DNA of 14,265 bases from Nanobdellota archaeon. Its GTDB lineage: Archaea > Nanobdellota > Nanobdellia > Parvarchaeales > Parvarchaeaceae. The stretch is from contig JAKATQ010000025.1 in the NCBI GenBank assembly GCA_021818665.1, positions 1 through 14,265 on the forward strand, given 5' to 3'. The notes beneath the pieces are model-generated. The model did no database searches. It had not been told where the DNA came from and saw nothing but the letters and a program-made list of their open reading frames with translations. Made by a program: the position numbers and the translations under genes. Shown piece by piece: positions 1 through 5,711 of this stretch (positions are counted from its first letter, which is position 1; each line of letters begins with the position of its first letter).

Positions 1-188
1 TCTATGAAGTACTGGCAGCAGAAATGGAAGGAAAAGGCGGGATACGGGAAGAGCTGGCTCGTGGAATCCTTCTTTTCCGCCTTCAAGCGCCGTTTCGGAG
101 AGAGCACGTATGCTCCCGAAGGTGGAAGTCCGTGCAGAACGAGCTCAGGCTCAAGGCGATGCTTTACAATAAGCTGCTTGGAGCATAA
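1..188 (+). pseudogene. IS5-type transposase, C-terminal end, frameshifted and truncated by the window edge
   Basis: This is the last ~62 residues of a DDE transposase. In the first frame (codons in phase with position 4) the peptide runs through YGKSWLVESFFSAFKRRFGE, which fits the IS4/IS5 signature Y-x2-R-x3-E-x6-K: Y at 43-45, the catalytic E at 64-66, K at 85-87. The R position is S (52-54). After GESTYA the family sequence continues one base back, in the third frame, as SRRWKSVQNELRLKAMLYNK, ending with TAA at 186-188. The change of frame falls at about 112-116 (gctccc). The 5' part lies outside the window, so I cannot say whether the rest is intact. No slippery heptamer is obvious, so decay is more likely than programmed frameshifting. 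The terminal inverted repeat could not be identified because only one end is visible. Confidence 0.8.
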
Positions 189-210
189 GCCGGCCCAAAA
201 AGAAAGAGAC

Positions 211-257
211 ACGCCTGGACGACACTATCGTGTTTTATACTAGTTATGCACAGGCGT
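211..257. repeat. Nested hairpin downstream of the transposase remnant
   Basis: ACGCCTG (211-217) is exactly complementary to CAGGCGT (251-257). Inside this arch lies a smaller hairpin, ACAC (222-225) with GTGT (230-233) around a TATC loop, followed by TTTT. It could be a terminator for the transposase gene or part of the insertion-sequence end. Neither can be shown from one copy. Confidence 0.4.
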
Positions 258-291
258 ATAAATATTGTTGTGCGACCGCATATGGCATATA

Positions 292-308
292 GAAACCTTT
301 TTATATGC
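292..308 (+). promoter_or_regulatory. BRE/TATA-like promoter of the 151-aa gene
   Basis: The stretch gaaacctttttatatgc has a purine-rich BRE followed by a TATA element (about 300-307). A start site ~25 nt downstream, near 329, would give a ~20-nt leader that carries the Shine-Dalgarno sequence at 337-344. Confidence 0.6.
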
Positions 309-336
309 TCTGCCATCTATTAAGCTCTATAATTAT

Positions 337-344
337 TAGGAGGT
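337..344 (+). promoter_or_regulatory. Strong Shine-Dalgarno sequence of the 151-aa gene
   Basis: TAGGAGGT ends 6 nt before the ATG at 351. It is the best ribosome-binding site in the window. This matters because several neighbouring genes appear to be leaderless. Confidence 0.8.
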
Positions 345-350
345 AAACAC

Positions 351-806
351 ATGGCTACAGGGATGATAAGGTTCGCTTTGAAAGCGTACAGAAACAAGAA
401 GTCAAATGATACTTTAGAAGAAATACTGGATATCATACCTTCCCTTTCTGTAAAAGTGAACGTAACTAAGGACCCTACGCAGTCGACTGGCTTCAAGATG
501 GATGTGTTACAAGGTGATAATCCCACGATGCCATTCAACGCTTATGTTACGACCAGAAAGATACTCGCGCAATACGGAAATGTAGATGATGCGAAGCTCA
601 AAGCATACAGCGGAGTCCTTATACAACGAGGTAAGGAAATATACCAGAGACTAGGCGGGAAAAGTGCCTTCATATTCGATTTTGACACGAATTCCGGCGT
701 ACTGCTGGACGCTGTAGGCCTGCACCCGGTCAAGATGGATCATCCAATAGTCTACATGGCGCGCAATCTGTTTCCGGTCCAGGCGCAAGACCAGCAGCAT
801 AGCTAG
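351..806 (+). CDS. Hypothetical protein, 151 aa
   Basis: I do not recognise this protein. It reads as a soluble mixed alpha/beta protein: a basic N-terminal segment (MIRFALKAYRNKK, about residues 5-17), a central stretch with an ITxxK-like acidic/basic pattern, an FIFDFDTNSGVLLDAVG segment around 106-122 and a Gln-rich C-terminus. There is no signal peptide, membrane segment or cysteine. A TATA box, a short leader and a near-perfect Shine-Dalgarno sequence make it a convincing gene that is probably well expressed. It follows an insertion-sequence remnant and precedes an independently promoted 62-aa/L10e unit, so it looks monocistronic. The codon pattern (ATA, AGA) resembles its neighbours, giving no clear sign of recent transfer. 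Confidence is high that it is a gene; function is unknown. Confidence 0.85.
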   Translation: MATGMIRFALKAYRNKKSNDTLEEILDIIPSLSVKVNVTKDPTQSTGFKMDVLQGDNPTMPFNAYVTTRKILAQYGNVDDAKLKAYSGVLIQRGKEIYQRLGGKSAFIFDFDTNSGVLLDAVGLHPVKMDHPIVYMARNLFPVQAQDQQHS

Positions 807-830
807 CGACCGTAAGTCGGTATCCGGTGT

Positions 831-844
831 AAAGTATATAAATA
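831..844 (+). promoter_or_regulatory. TATA box for a leaderless 62-aa/L10e transcript
   Basis: aaagtatataaata is centred about 27 nt upstream of the ATG at 866, the spacing expected when transcription starts at the start codon. No Shine-Dalgarno sequence precedes that ATG, which supports a leaderless mRNA. Confidence 0.65.
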
Positions 845-865
845 GACTCTTGACTATAATAGTCC

Positions 866-1054
866 ATGATGAACCAAGAATGGGGCAAAAAGCTCTTGGC
901 TGCCGTATTATCGAACATGCTTTCGAACAAGACCGCTGAGATGACTTTGGACCTCGACGACATAGAACTTAGGTTGCCTCGTCTAAAAGAACCGATAAAG
1001 CTGTCTGGCAGGGTGAAGATAAACTTCGCCACCTCCAAAAAGAACAGGAAGTAG
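866..1054 (+). CDS. Small hypothetical protein upstream of L10e, 62 aa
   Basis: This small protein is not recognised. Residues 1-22 look like an amphipathic helix (WGKKLLAAVLSNMLSNK). Residues 26-53 look like beta strands with acidic then basic character (MTLDLDDIEL, IKLSGRVKINF). The tail is basic (KKNRK). It is a real gene on context: it has its own TATA box at leaderless distance, and it ends only 4 nt before the ATG of the L10e gene, so it is the first gene of a ribosomal-protein transcript. The double ATG (866 and 869) leaves the start ambiguous by one residue. A role linked to translation is suggested only by position. Confidence 0.7.
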   Translation: MMNQEWGKKLLAAVLSNMLSNKTAEMTLDLDDIELRLPRLKEPIKLSGRVKINFATSKKNRK

Positions 1055-1058
1055 ACAC

Positions 1059-1574
1059 ATGGGAGACCTCAGACCTGGCAGGGCTTACAGGGACTTCGGC
1101 GTTCCGTACACTAGGAAATCTAAGTACAAATCGAAGAACTATGTCAAGATGTCGCAGGCGCCCAAGATAACGCAGTACCACTCGGGTAATCTATCAAGAG
1201 AGTTCGAGAAGAAACTTCTGATCGTATCGCAGACTACAAGACAGATACGCGACAATGCCCTCGAGGCTGCCAGGATAATCGCCAACAAGTACCTGACAGA
1301 CAGTGTAGGGGACCAGAATTTCCACCTAGTCGTTGTGGCGTATCCGCACCAAGTCCTACGCGAGCACAAGCTAGCGACGGGCGCCGGTGCAGACCGTTTC
1401 TCTTCCGGGATGCAGAAATCGTTCGGCAAACCCATAGGCCTTGCGGCGAGGATACGGGCCGGCGGCACCCTATTCGAGATACGGCTACAGCCGGAACATC
1501 TAGGGCACGCTAAGATCGCTGCGACAAAGATAGGCAAAAAACTGGGAATAAAGACAAGGTCGATTCTCGCCTGA
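1059..1574 (+). CDS. rpl10e: Large-subunit ribosomal protein L10e (uL16)
   Basis: This is the archaeal/eukaryotic-type L16 protein of the large ribosomal subunit, which sits near the central protuberance and helps shape the A-site region of 23S rRNA. The 171 residues are close to the usual archaeal length. Diagnostic family segments are present: LRPGRAYR at the N-terminus, RQIRDNALEAARIIANKYL around residue 61-79, VVAYPHQVLREHK, then the conserved loop ATGAGADRFSSGMQKSFGKP and AARIRAGGTLFEI. The gene begins 4 nt after the 62-aa ORF and probably shares its transcript; aggaag at 1046-1051 is a weak possible ribosome-binding site. It converges on the adenosyltransferase gene with only one base between the stop codons. 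Confidence 0.96.
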   Translation: MGDLRPGRAYRDFGVPYTRKSKYKSKNYVKMSQAPKITQYHSGNLSREFEKKLLIVSQTTRQIRDNALEAARIIANKYLTDSVGDQNFHLVVVAYPHQVLREHKLATGAGADRFSSGMQKSFGKPIGLAARIRAGGTLFEIRLQPEHLGHAKIAATKIGKKLGIKTRSILA

Positions 1575-1575
1575 T

Positions 1576-2100
1576 TCAAAACATTTCTTCTCTTTTTCCG
1601 CTAATCTTATTCGTGTACCTGAAAAGCACGAACAGCAGCGATGACAGTCTGTTAATGTAAGTTTTTATTACGGCGTCAGTGACGTTCGCGTCTATCACGC
1701 TGCGCTCAGCCCGCCTGGCTACAGCGCGGCATACGTTCAGATATGCCGATTCCACCGAACCATTGGGGTAGATGAACTTTACGAGATCCGGGACCTCTTT
1801 GGAATATCGCTGTAGCATTTCCTCGAGGAAGTCCACGTCTGCTTTGCCGAGCGGGCGCTTTCCATCGTGCAAAGCCTGTGAATAACCGGAAAGTTCCACA
1901 TTTATAACATAAAGATCTCTTTCGAGCCGCTTAAGGACGGCTTTAACGCCCTCGTCTTTTGCCACCGAGTATGCCAGTCCGATAAACGAATTGAGCTCAT
2001 CGACATCTCCTATGGCCTTTATCCTTTTGTCGTTTTTAGCCACTCTCCTTCTGTAAACGTCAGTCTTCCCAGAGTCGCCGGTGCCAGAATAATACTTCAT
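1576..2100 (-). CDS. pduO: ATP:cob(I)alamin adenosyltransferase, PduO type
   Basis: The enzyme transfers the adenosyl group of ATP to cob(I)alamin to make coenzyme B12. The 174 residues match the PduO/MMAB family: the N-terminal ATP loop YYSGTGDSGKTDVY (3-16), GDVDELNSFIGLA (31-43), then the signature YPNGSVESAYLNVCRAVARR followed by AER (111-133) and YINRLSSLLFVLFRYTN (148-164). In most relatives I recall the last motif as NRLSD; here the Asp is Ser152-153, which is worth noting. The protein lacks a signal peptide and should be cytosolic. Its ATG overlaps the stop of the upstream winged-helix gene (ATGA at 2097-2100), so the two are co-transcribed and probably translationally coupled. No B12-dependent enzyme is encoded in the window. 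PduO-type is clear; the gene symbol is a family label. Confidence 0.92.
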   Translation of the reverse strand: MKYYSGTGDSGKTDVYRRRVAKNDKRIKAIGDVDELNSFIGLAYSVAKDEGVKAVLKRLERDLYVINVELSGYSQALHDGKRPLGKADVDFLEEMLQRYSKEVPDLVKFIYPNGSVESAYLNVCRAVARRAERSVIDANVTDAVIKTYINRLSSLLFVLFRYTNKISGKREEMF

Positions 2101-2456
2101 TGATCCTCTTGGTCTTCCTTTTCGGCTTCTGCGCTCCTCAGAAGGTAATATTTCGCACGCCGCCTTATGCCGTCCATGTACACTCTGAACATGTCATAGG
2201 AAAGATGGTAAAAAACGGCCTTGCCGCGGTGCTCCGATACTAGAATCTTGCCGAACATTGGTGATACAAGGTTGTAGAAGTGCTTTTTCCCGTTTTGGGA
2301 ATTAAGGTCTACGCTTAGAAAAATCGCAAGGTCCTCGCGGCTTATCTCGTTTTTCTCGCGTATGTGGTTTATTATCCTTACCGCTTCTGCGTGCAGTTTT
2401 TTGCTTTTAGGGTGGTTCCCGTAAATAAGCTGCAAAACATCGTCAAGGCCTTCCAT
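2097..2456 (-). CDS. Winged-helix DNA-binding protein, 119 aa
   Basis: This is a small putative transcription factor. From the ATG at 2456 the protein has a helical lead-in, a predicted winged helix over about residues 22-92 (helices AVRIINHIREKNEISREDLAIFL, a recognition-helix region near KKHFYNLVSPMF, wing ILVSEHRGKAVFYHLS), then a basic helix (GIRRRAKYYLLR) and an acidic tail. The open frame extends back to a TTG at 2483, but that TTG lies inside the TATA-like element (about 2482-2494), whose predicted transcription start falls near 2463. I therefore place the start at the ATG at 2456. It leads the operon with the cobalamin adenosyltransferase gene, which makes a role in that pathway possible but unproven. 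No ligand-binding domain is visible. Confidence 0.75.
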   Translation of the reverse strand: MEGLDDVLQLIYGNHPKSKKLHAEAVRIINHIREKNEISREDLAIFLSVDLNSQNGKKHFYNLVSPMFGKILVSEHRGKAVFYHLSYDMFRVYMDGIRRRAKYYLLRSAEAEKEDQEDQ

Positions 2457-2481
2457 ATACCAAGATTTAGTAGTACGCAAC

Positions 2482-2494
2482 AAAATATAAACTA
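2482..2494 (-). promoter_or_regulatory. TATA box of the winged-helix/adenosyltransferase operon
   Basis: Read on the minus strand the element is tagtttatatttt. A start site ~25 nt downstream lies near 2463, a few nt before the ATG at 2456. It argues against the upstream TTG at 2483 as the start. Confidence 0.55.
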
Positions 2495-2539
2495 AACCGT
2501 TCCGAATCGGGATAAAATAGATATTATGGCAACGCTGAC

Positions 2540-2549
2540 TTTAAATAAA
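2540..2549 (+). promoter_or_regulatory. TATA box of the sulfite-oxidase-like gene (leaderless)
   Basis: tttaaataaa is centred about 25 nt before the ATG at 2569, with no Shine-Dalgarno sequence between them. This predicts a leaderless transcript. It sits back to back with the minus-strand promoter at 2482-2494, so this 112-nt gap is a divergent control region. Confidence 0.6.
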
Positions 2550-2568
2550 GACCGAGCGATATCAGAGC

Positions 2569-3180
2569 ATGGCAGACAAGCCCCCGGCACCAGGCGAGTT
2601 CTATGTAAAAGACTTCATACTTTACGATGCCCTAGGAGGAAAGGCGATAGATGTAAGAAGCTGGTCCTTGAAGGTCACAGGACTTGTCGAAAAACCGTTT
2701 TCAACGACATACGATGAACTTCTAAAGAGGAAGCAGATAGAATACGTTAAAGATTTCAACTGCGTTACAAAATGGGCCGTTAAAGACGTCTCTTGGAGCG
2801 GCGTCTTGCTGAAGGACCTGATAAAAGAAGCGGTGCCGAAAAGAGAAGCGGACTGGATAATGTTCAGGTGCGATGAGGGTTACACGACGCCGGTGCCGCT
2901 GGAAGACGCGATGTCGGAAGATGCCATAGTAGCTCTTAAAATAAACGGAAAACCATTGGAGTTCGAAAGAGGCGGCCCGGCTCGGCCGTTCATACCGTCA
3001 CTTTATGGCTGGAAGAGTGCAAAGTGGCTTACAGAGATATCGCTGATCTCAGGTTATCGCGACGGTTATTGGGAGAGATATGGATATCACAAACGCGGCC
3101 GAATTATGCTCGAGGAGAGGTTTCAGAGCTATGAATGGAAGAATATAAAGAAGCATGTACTACGAGCGATAAAGCTGTAA
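2569..3180 (+). CDS. Sulfite-oxidase-like molybdopterin oxidoreductase
   Basis: This is a 203-residue oxidoreductase of the molybdopterin-binding (SUOX/YedY-like) family, in which a cysteine ligates molybdenum held by a single pterin. The expected Cys is Cys65 in VKDFNCVTKW, followed by WSGVLLKDL (76-84), FRCDEGYTTPVPLEDA (99-114) and the cofactor-binding segment GGPARPFIPSLYGWKSAKWL (135-154). The C-terminus WERYGYHKRGRI resembles the short stand-alone archaeal members. There is no twin-arginine or Sec signal, so it should act in the cytosol, unlike YedY/MsrP. It has no haem or dimerisation domain; the electron partner is unknown. It precedes a surface protein gene and a TauE/SafE exporter pair, consistent with but not proving a sulfur-oxyanion or sulfoxide substrate. 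Length and motifs are intact. Confidence 0.88.
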   Translation: MADKPPAPGEFYVKDFILYDALGGKAIDVRSWSLKVTGLVEKPFSTTYDELLKRKQIEYVKDFNCVTKWAVKDVSWSGVLLKDLIKEAVPKREADWIMFRCDEGYTTPVPLEDAMSEDAIVALKINGKPLEFERGGPARPFIPSLYGWKSAKWLTEISLISGYRDGYWERYGYHKRGRIMLEERFQSYEWKNIKKHVLRAIKL

Positions 3181-3195
3181 GGCTACGCTCGTAGT
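3159..3195 (+). terminator. Hairpin spanning the stop codon of the sulfite-oxidase-like gene
   Basis: ACTACGAGCG (3159-3168) and CGCTCGTAGT (3186-3195) are perfect 10-bp inverted repeats around a 17-nt loop that contains the TAA stop (3178-3180). A moderately T-rich run follows (ctaatttaatttg). A transcript terminator is the simplest reading. An operator or mRNA 3'-end stabiliser is also possible. Confidence 0.5.
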
Positions 3196-3221
3196 CACCT
3201 CTAATTTAATTTGTAGTCACC
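3191..3221. repeat. Direct repeat GTAGTCACC upstream of the surface-protein promoter
   Basis: GTAGTCACC occurs at 3191-3199 and 3213-3221, a 22-nt period or about two helical turns, just upstream of the TATA box at 3229-3238. Two same-face copies next to a promoter look like a regulator-binding site. The first copy also forms part of the hairpin arm at 3186-3195. Confidence 0.4.
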
Positions 3222-3228
3222 AAAACGT

Positions 3229-3238
3229 ATTTAAAATA
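3229..3238 (+). promoter_or_regulatory. TATA box of the surface-protein gene
   Basis: atttaaaata is centred about 24 nt upstream of the ATG at 3257 with no Shine-Dalgarno sequence between, again predicting a leaderless or nearly leaderless mRNA. Confidence 0.55.
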
Positions 3239-3256
3239 AACAAGTCTACATTAACC

Positions 3257-4765
3257 ATGCATCTTGAAATCAGAGACGCTGATGGAAAAAAGAAATATTA
3301 CCTGTCTCACTCTTATAGAGACAACGGGAAAGTGAAAAAGTTCCGCGCTTATCTCGGAGAAAACCTGACAGAGGCGCAGATTCGCAGCGCGACTCCGTCG
3401 GCAAAAGCTAGGATAGAAAAAATGTCCGAGAGAAGGTCTATGTCGATAAAGGCTTATGCAACAATAGCCGCAGTAGCCGCGGTCGTCTTAGTCGCCGCTA
3501 TATTGCTTTTACAAACCGGTACAAACGTCAGTGGCAATGTGATAATAAGCTTGACGGACCCGGCGAACGTGCCTGCCGGCACGCAAAGCCTTACGATGAG
3601 CTGGTCAGGTCTTCAGGTGCACACTGTTGGAGCGGGCAACGGCGCGTGGACGAGTGTCACTTCAACAGGCTCCGTGAATCTTTTATCGCTTTCGAACTCC
3701 AGTATAATCCTCGGTGGACTCTCTGAACCTAATGGTACGACAGTCAATGAGGTCGGTTTCAATGTCTCTTCGGTGACCATCGAGATAAACAACACAGTCT
3801 ATCCTGTAATCGTACCGAATAAAAGGATAATAGCTAACGTTTCCGGATCACAGGATATAAACGGGACAGTCAAAGTACTTATGGATCTGTCGCCTACGAT
3901 TATCGACGTAGTCACAGCAAATTCAACGATATTCATAATGGTGCCATCGATAAGAGCTGTGATAGTGCCTACCTCAAGCGGCATCGCGCATGTCGTAGGC
4001 GCAGTAAAAGGCTTGGATCGTGATGAGCTGCAAGAACTTGACCGCATCACTCCGAATATAACTATAACTTCAGCTTCGCTCATGACGGTCGGCAACACTA
4101 CCAATGTGCGGGTTACAGTCAAAGACAACTCCAATCAAAGTTTAACTCTCCAGCACGTTATGATAATAGGGAACCAGACGATCCAATTCCCTATACTAAA
4201 TCATACAATACCCCACATACTCGGGAACGTGACGGGTGGCGAGGCGACAGGAGGAGAAGAGGGAGTGGCGTTTCCTAATGGCTCCATAACTGGAGGAGAT
4301 AACGCTTCCGTCACAGCACACGTAGTTCTGGGGATAAACAAATATGACATGTCCGCTTACCAGAGATACGACGACAACACCGAAACACTTCCAAATGGTG
4401 TAGAAGTCTCAAAGGACATCCTGCAGAATGTAGAAGATGAGGCGCGTTTCAAAGTGATAAACTTCCAGGTCGCTCAAAATGGAACTCTTTTCCTTCCATA
4501 TTTCAGATGCCTATCGATACAGAACAGAGGTAGCAAGAGCGAGATCCCAACGATTCATTCAGTGTGTCCAGATTTTGTAAACTACTCTGAATTCCAGAAT
4601 GGATATAATCTAACTTCTAGTAACAGCGTTACACTTACTTTTACCGGCCATATAAGCTTAGGTCAAGGCAATCTCCTAGTGAACATCATAAGCGGCGATT
4701 CTTATAAAATAGTGGTACAGGGTACGAACGGTGCTAGAGCGGAAACTAACATTACGGCTACATAA
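3257..4765 (+). CDS. Membrane-anchored surface protein with DUF4382 domain and unusual cytosolic N-terminus
   Basis: This 502-residue protein has four parts. Residues 1-62 are basic and cytosolic, with KKYYLSHSYRDNGKVKKFRAYLG at 12-34 written here as the pattern K-YYL--SYR--GKVKK-R-YLG; similar segments occur at the N-terminus of Fic and some transposase families. One membrane helix spans about 65-86. Residues 93-238 match DUF4382: SGNVIISLTDP, then GAWTSV, NLLSL, VNEVGF and a final SIRAVIVP strand. Residues 260-500 are a further beta-rich region with a Gly-rich linker (about 323-351) and two cysteines (418 and 437) that could form a disulfide. I count about 20 N-x-S/T sequons outside the membrane, fitting a heavily N-glycosylated exterior. 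The topology is N-in, C-out by the positive-inside rule. It lies between the sulfite-oxidase-like enzyme and TauE genes. Function unknown; adhesion or substrate capture are guesses. Confidence 0.85.
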   Translation: MHLEIRDADGKKKYYLSHSYRDNGKVKKFRAYLGENLTEAQIRSATPSAKARIEKMSERRSMSIKAYATIAAVAAVVLVAAILLLQTGTNVSGNVIISLTDPANVPAGTQSLTMSWSGLQVHTVGAGNGAWTSVTSTGSVNLLSLSNSSIILGGLSEPNGTTVNEVGFNVSSVTIEINNTVYPVIVPNKRIIANVSGSQDINGTVKVLMDLSPTIIDVVTANSTIFIMVPSIRAVIVPTSSGIAHVVGAVKGLDRDELQELDRITPNITITSASLMTVGNTTNVRVTVKDNSNQSLTLQHVMIIGNQTIQFPILNHTIPHILGNVTGGEATGGEEGVAFPNGSITGGDNASVTAHVVLGINKYDMSAYQRYDDNTETLPNGVEVSKDILQNVEDEARFKVINFQVAQNGTLFLPYFRCLSIQNRGSKSEIPTIHSVCPDFVNYSEFQNGYNLTSSNSVTLTFTGHISLGQGNLLVNIISGDSYKIVVQGTNGARAETNITAT

Positions 4766-4796
4766 CGTCAATAAAATAGCATAATAAGCTAGCCGC

Positions 4797-4814
4797 AAAT
4801 CTTTTAAAAGATTT
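4797..4814. promoter_or_regulatory. Perfect 18-bp palindrome upstream of the TauE gene
   Basis: AAATCTTTTAAAAGATTT is its own reverse complement. Its centre, TTTTAAAA, is TATA-like. It lies 31 nt after the surface-protein stop and 48 nt before the TauE start. A second imperfect palindrome, AAGATTTAATCTT (4808-4820), overlaps it. It could be an operator placed over a promoter, or an AT-rich terminator. Confidence 0.5.
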
Positions 4815-4844
4815 AATCTTATAGATACTCCATATAAAGTAAAC

Positions 4845-4852
4845 TAAGGAGA
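4845..4852 (+). promoter_or_regulatory. Shine-Dalgarno sequence deciding a TTG start for the TauE gene
   Basis: aaggagag lies 10 nt before TTG at 4863. An in-frame TAG at 4857-4859 rules out any start further upstream, and the next ATG (codon 12) would cut into the first membrane helix. Confidence 0.65.
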
Positions 4853-4862
4853 GCGATAGTAT

Positions 4863-5711
4863 TTGATACAACTAGTGTTTTTGCTGGAGCTATTGATGAC
4901 CGGCACAGTGGCCGGCTTCGTCGGCGCGCTCACTGGTCTCGGCGGCGCCGTAGTAATAACGCCGGTTCTATCATTATTGTTCGGGGTGCCGATAGAATAT
5001 GCGGCCGGTGCGAGCCTAGTCGCCACCATAGCTACATCGAGCGGAGCCGCGGTCGCTTATATAAAAGACGGAATTGTAAATCTGAAGATAGGGATGTCGC
5101 TCGAGATAGCCACGACTATAGGCGCGATAATCGGTTCATTTTTAGCCGCCGCCGTATACGCGAACAATCTGGCGTATATTATATTTATAATATTCGGCGC
5201 AGTATTGCTGTCCTCCTTGTATCCGACTATAAAAAAAGGATACGGTCATAAAAGGACGAGAACAGACTGGTCGACGGACGTTTTCCAAATGAAAGGAGTC
5301 TATTATGATAAAGCCACCAAGAAGCGTGTAAAATACGCCGGGTCAAGATGGCACATAGGCGAGTCCATAATGTTCGTAGCCGGGACGATATCTGGCTTGT
5401 TGGGTGTAGGCTCTGGCGTCTTAAAAGTCCTAGCTTTGGACTCTGCGATGCGCTTGCCTATAAAAGTCAGTACGGCGACTAGCGATTTCATGATAGGTGT
5501 TACGGCTGTAACAGGGAGCGCTATATATTGGGCGCTCGGATACATACAGCCAATGTTGGTGGCGCCAGTGATAGTCGGTGTATTACTCGGAGCGTATTTC
5601 GGAACCAAAACGATGCAGGCGGATGGCAGCTCGCAATTAAGGTCGATTTTTGTGATAGTATTGGCGATAGTCGCTGTAGAGATGATACTAAGAGGGATTG
5701 GTGTAGCATGA
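4863..5711 (+). CDS. TauE/SafE-family anion permease, TTG start
   Basis: This is a membrane permease of the TauE/SafE (DUF81) family, which exports sulfite, sulfoacetate or related anions. The 282 residues form the usual two halves, each opening with a Gly-rich helix: GFVGALTGLGGAVVITP (18-34) and TISGLLGVGSGVLKV (175-189). About eight hydrophobic helices are visible. A basic hydrophilic loop (about 121-165, rich in K, R and Y) separates the halves. TTG is the start, because a stop codon lies two codons upstream and a Shine-Dalgarno sequence is correctly placed. The last codons overlap the DUF1634 ATG (ATGA at 5708-5711), so the two are translationally coupled. With a sulfite-oxidase-like gene two genes upstream, a sulfur-oxyanion substrate is a reasonable inference; other carboxylates or sulfonates are possible. 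Confidence 0.9.
   Translation: MIQLVFLLELLMTGTVAGFVGALTGLGGAVVITPVLSLLFGVPIEYAAGASLVATIATSSGAAVAYIKDGIVNLKIGMSLEIATTIGAIIGSFLAAAVYANNLAYIIFIIFGAVLLSSLYPTIKKGYGHKRTRTDWSTDVFQMKGVYYDKATKKRVKYAGSRWHIGESIMFVAGTISGLLGVGSGVLKVLALDSAMRLPIKVSTATSDFMIGVTAVTGSAIYWALGYIQPMLVAPVIVGVLLGAYFGTKTMQADGSSQLRSIFVIVLAIVAVEMILRGIGVA

Noticed and set aside
277..292. Tandem GCATATG/GCATATA upstream of the 151-aa gene
   Set aside because: Two 7-bp near copies in AT-rich DNA are too short to call an operator without a second example.
1139..1579. A 146-codon minus-strand open frame across L10e
   Set aside because: Fully antisense to L10e, with no recognisable motif.
2526..2717. A 63-codon open frame overlapping the start of the molybdenum enzyme gene
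   Set aside because: Its ATG lies upstream of the TATA box used by the enzyme gene, and the peptide after codon 14 is the out-of-frame enzyme sequence.
5528..5707. N-terminal extension of the DUF1634 frame into TauE
   Set aside because: The extra 60 residues are an out-of-frame reading of TauE. The DUF1634 family begins at the ATG at 5708 that overlaps the TauE stop.
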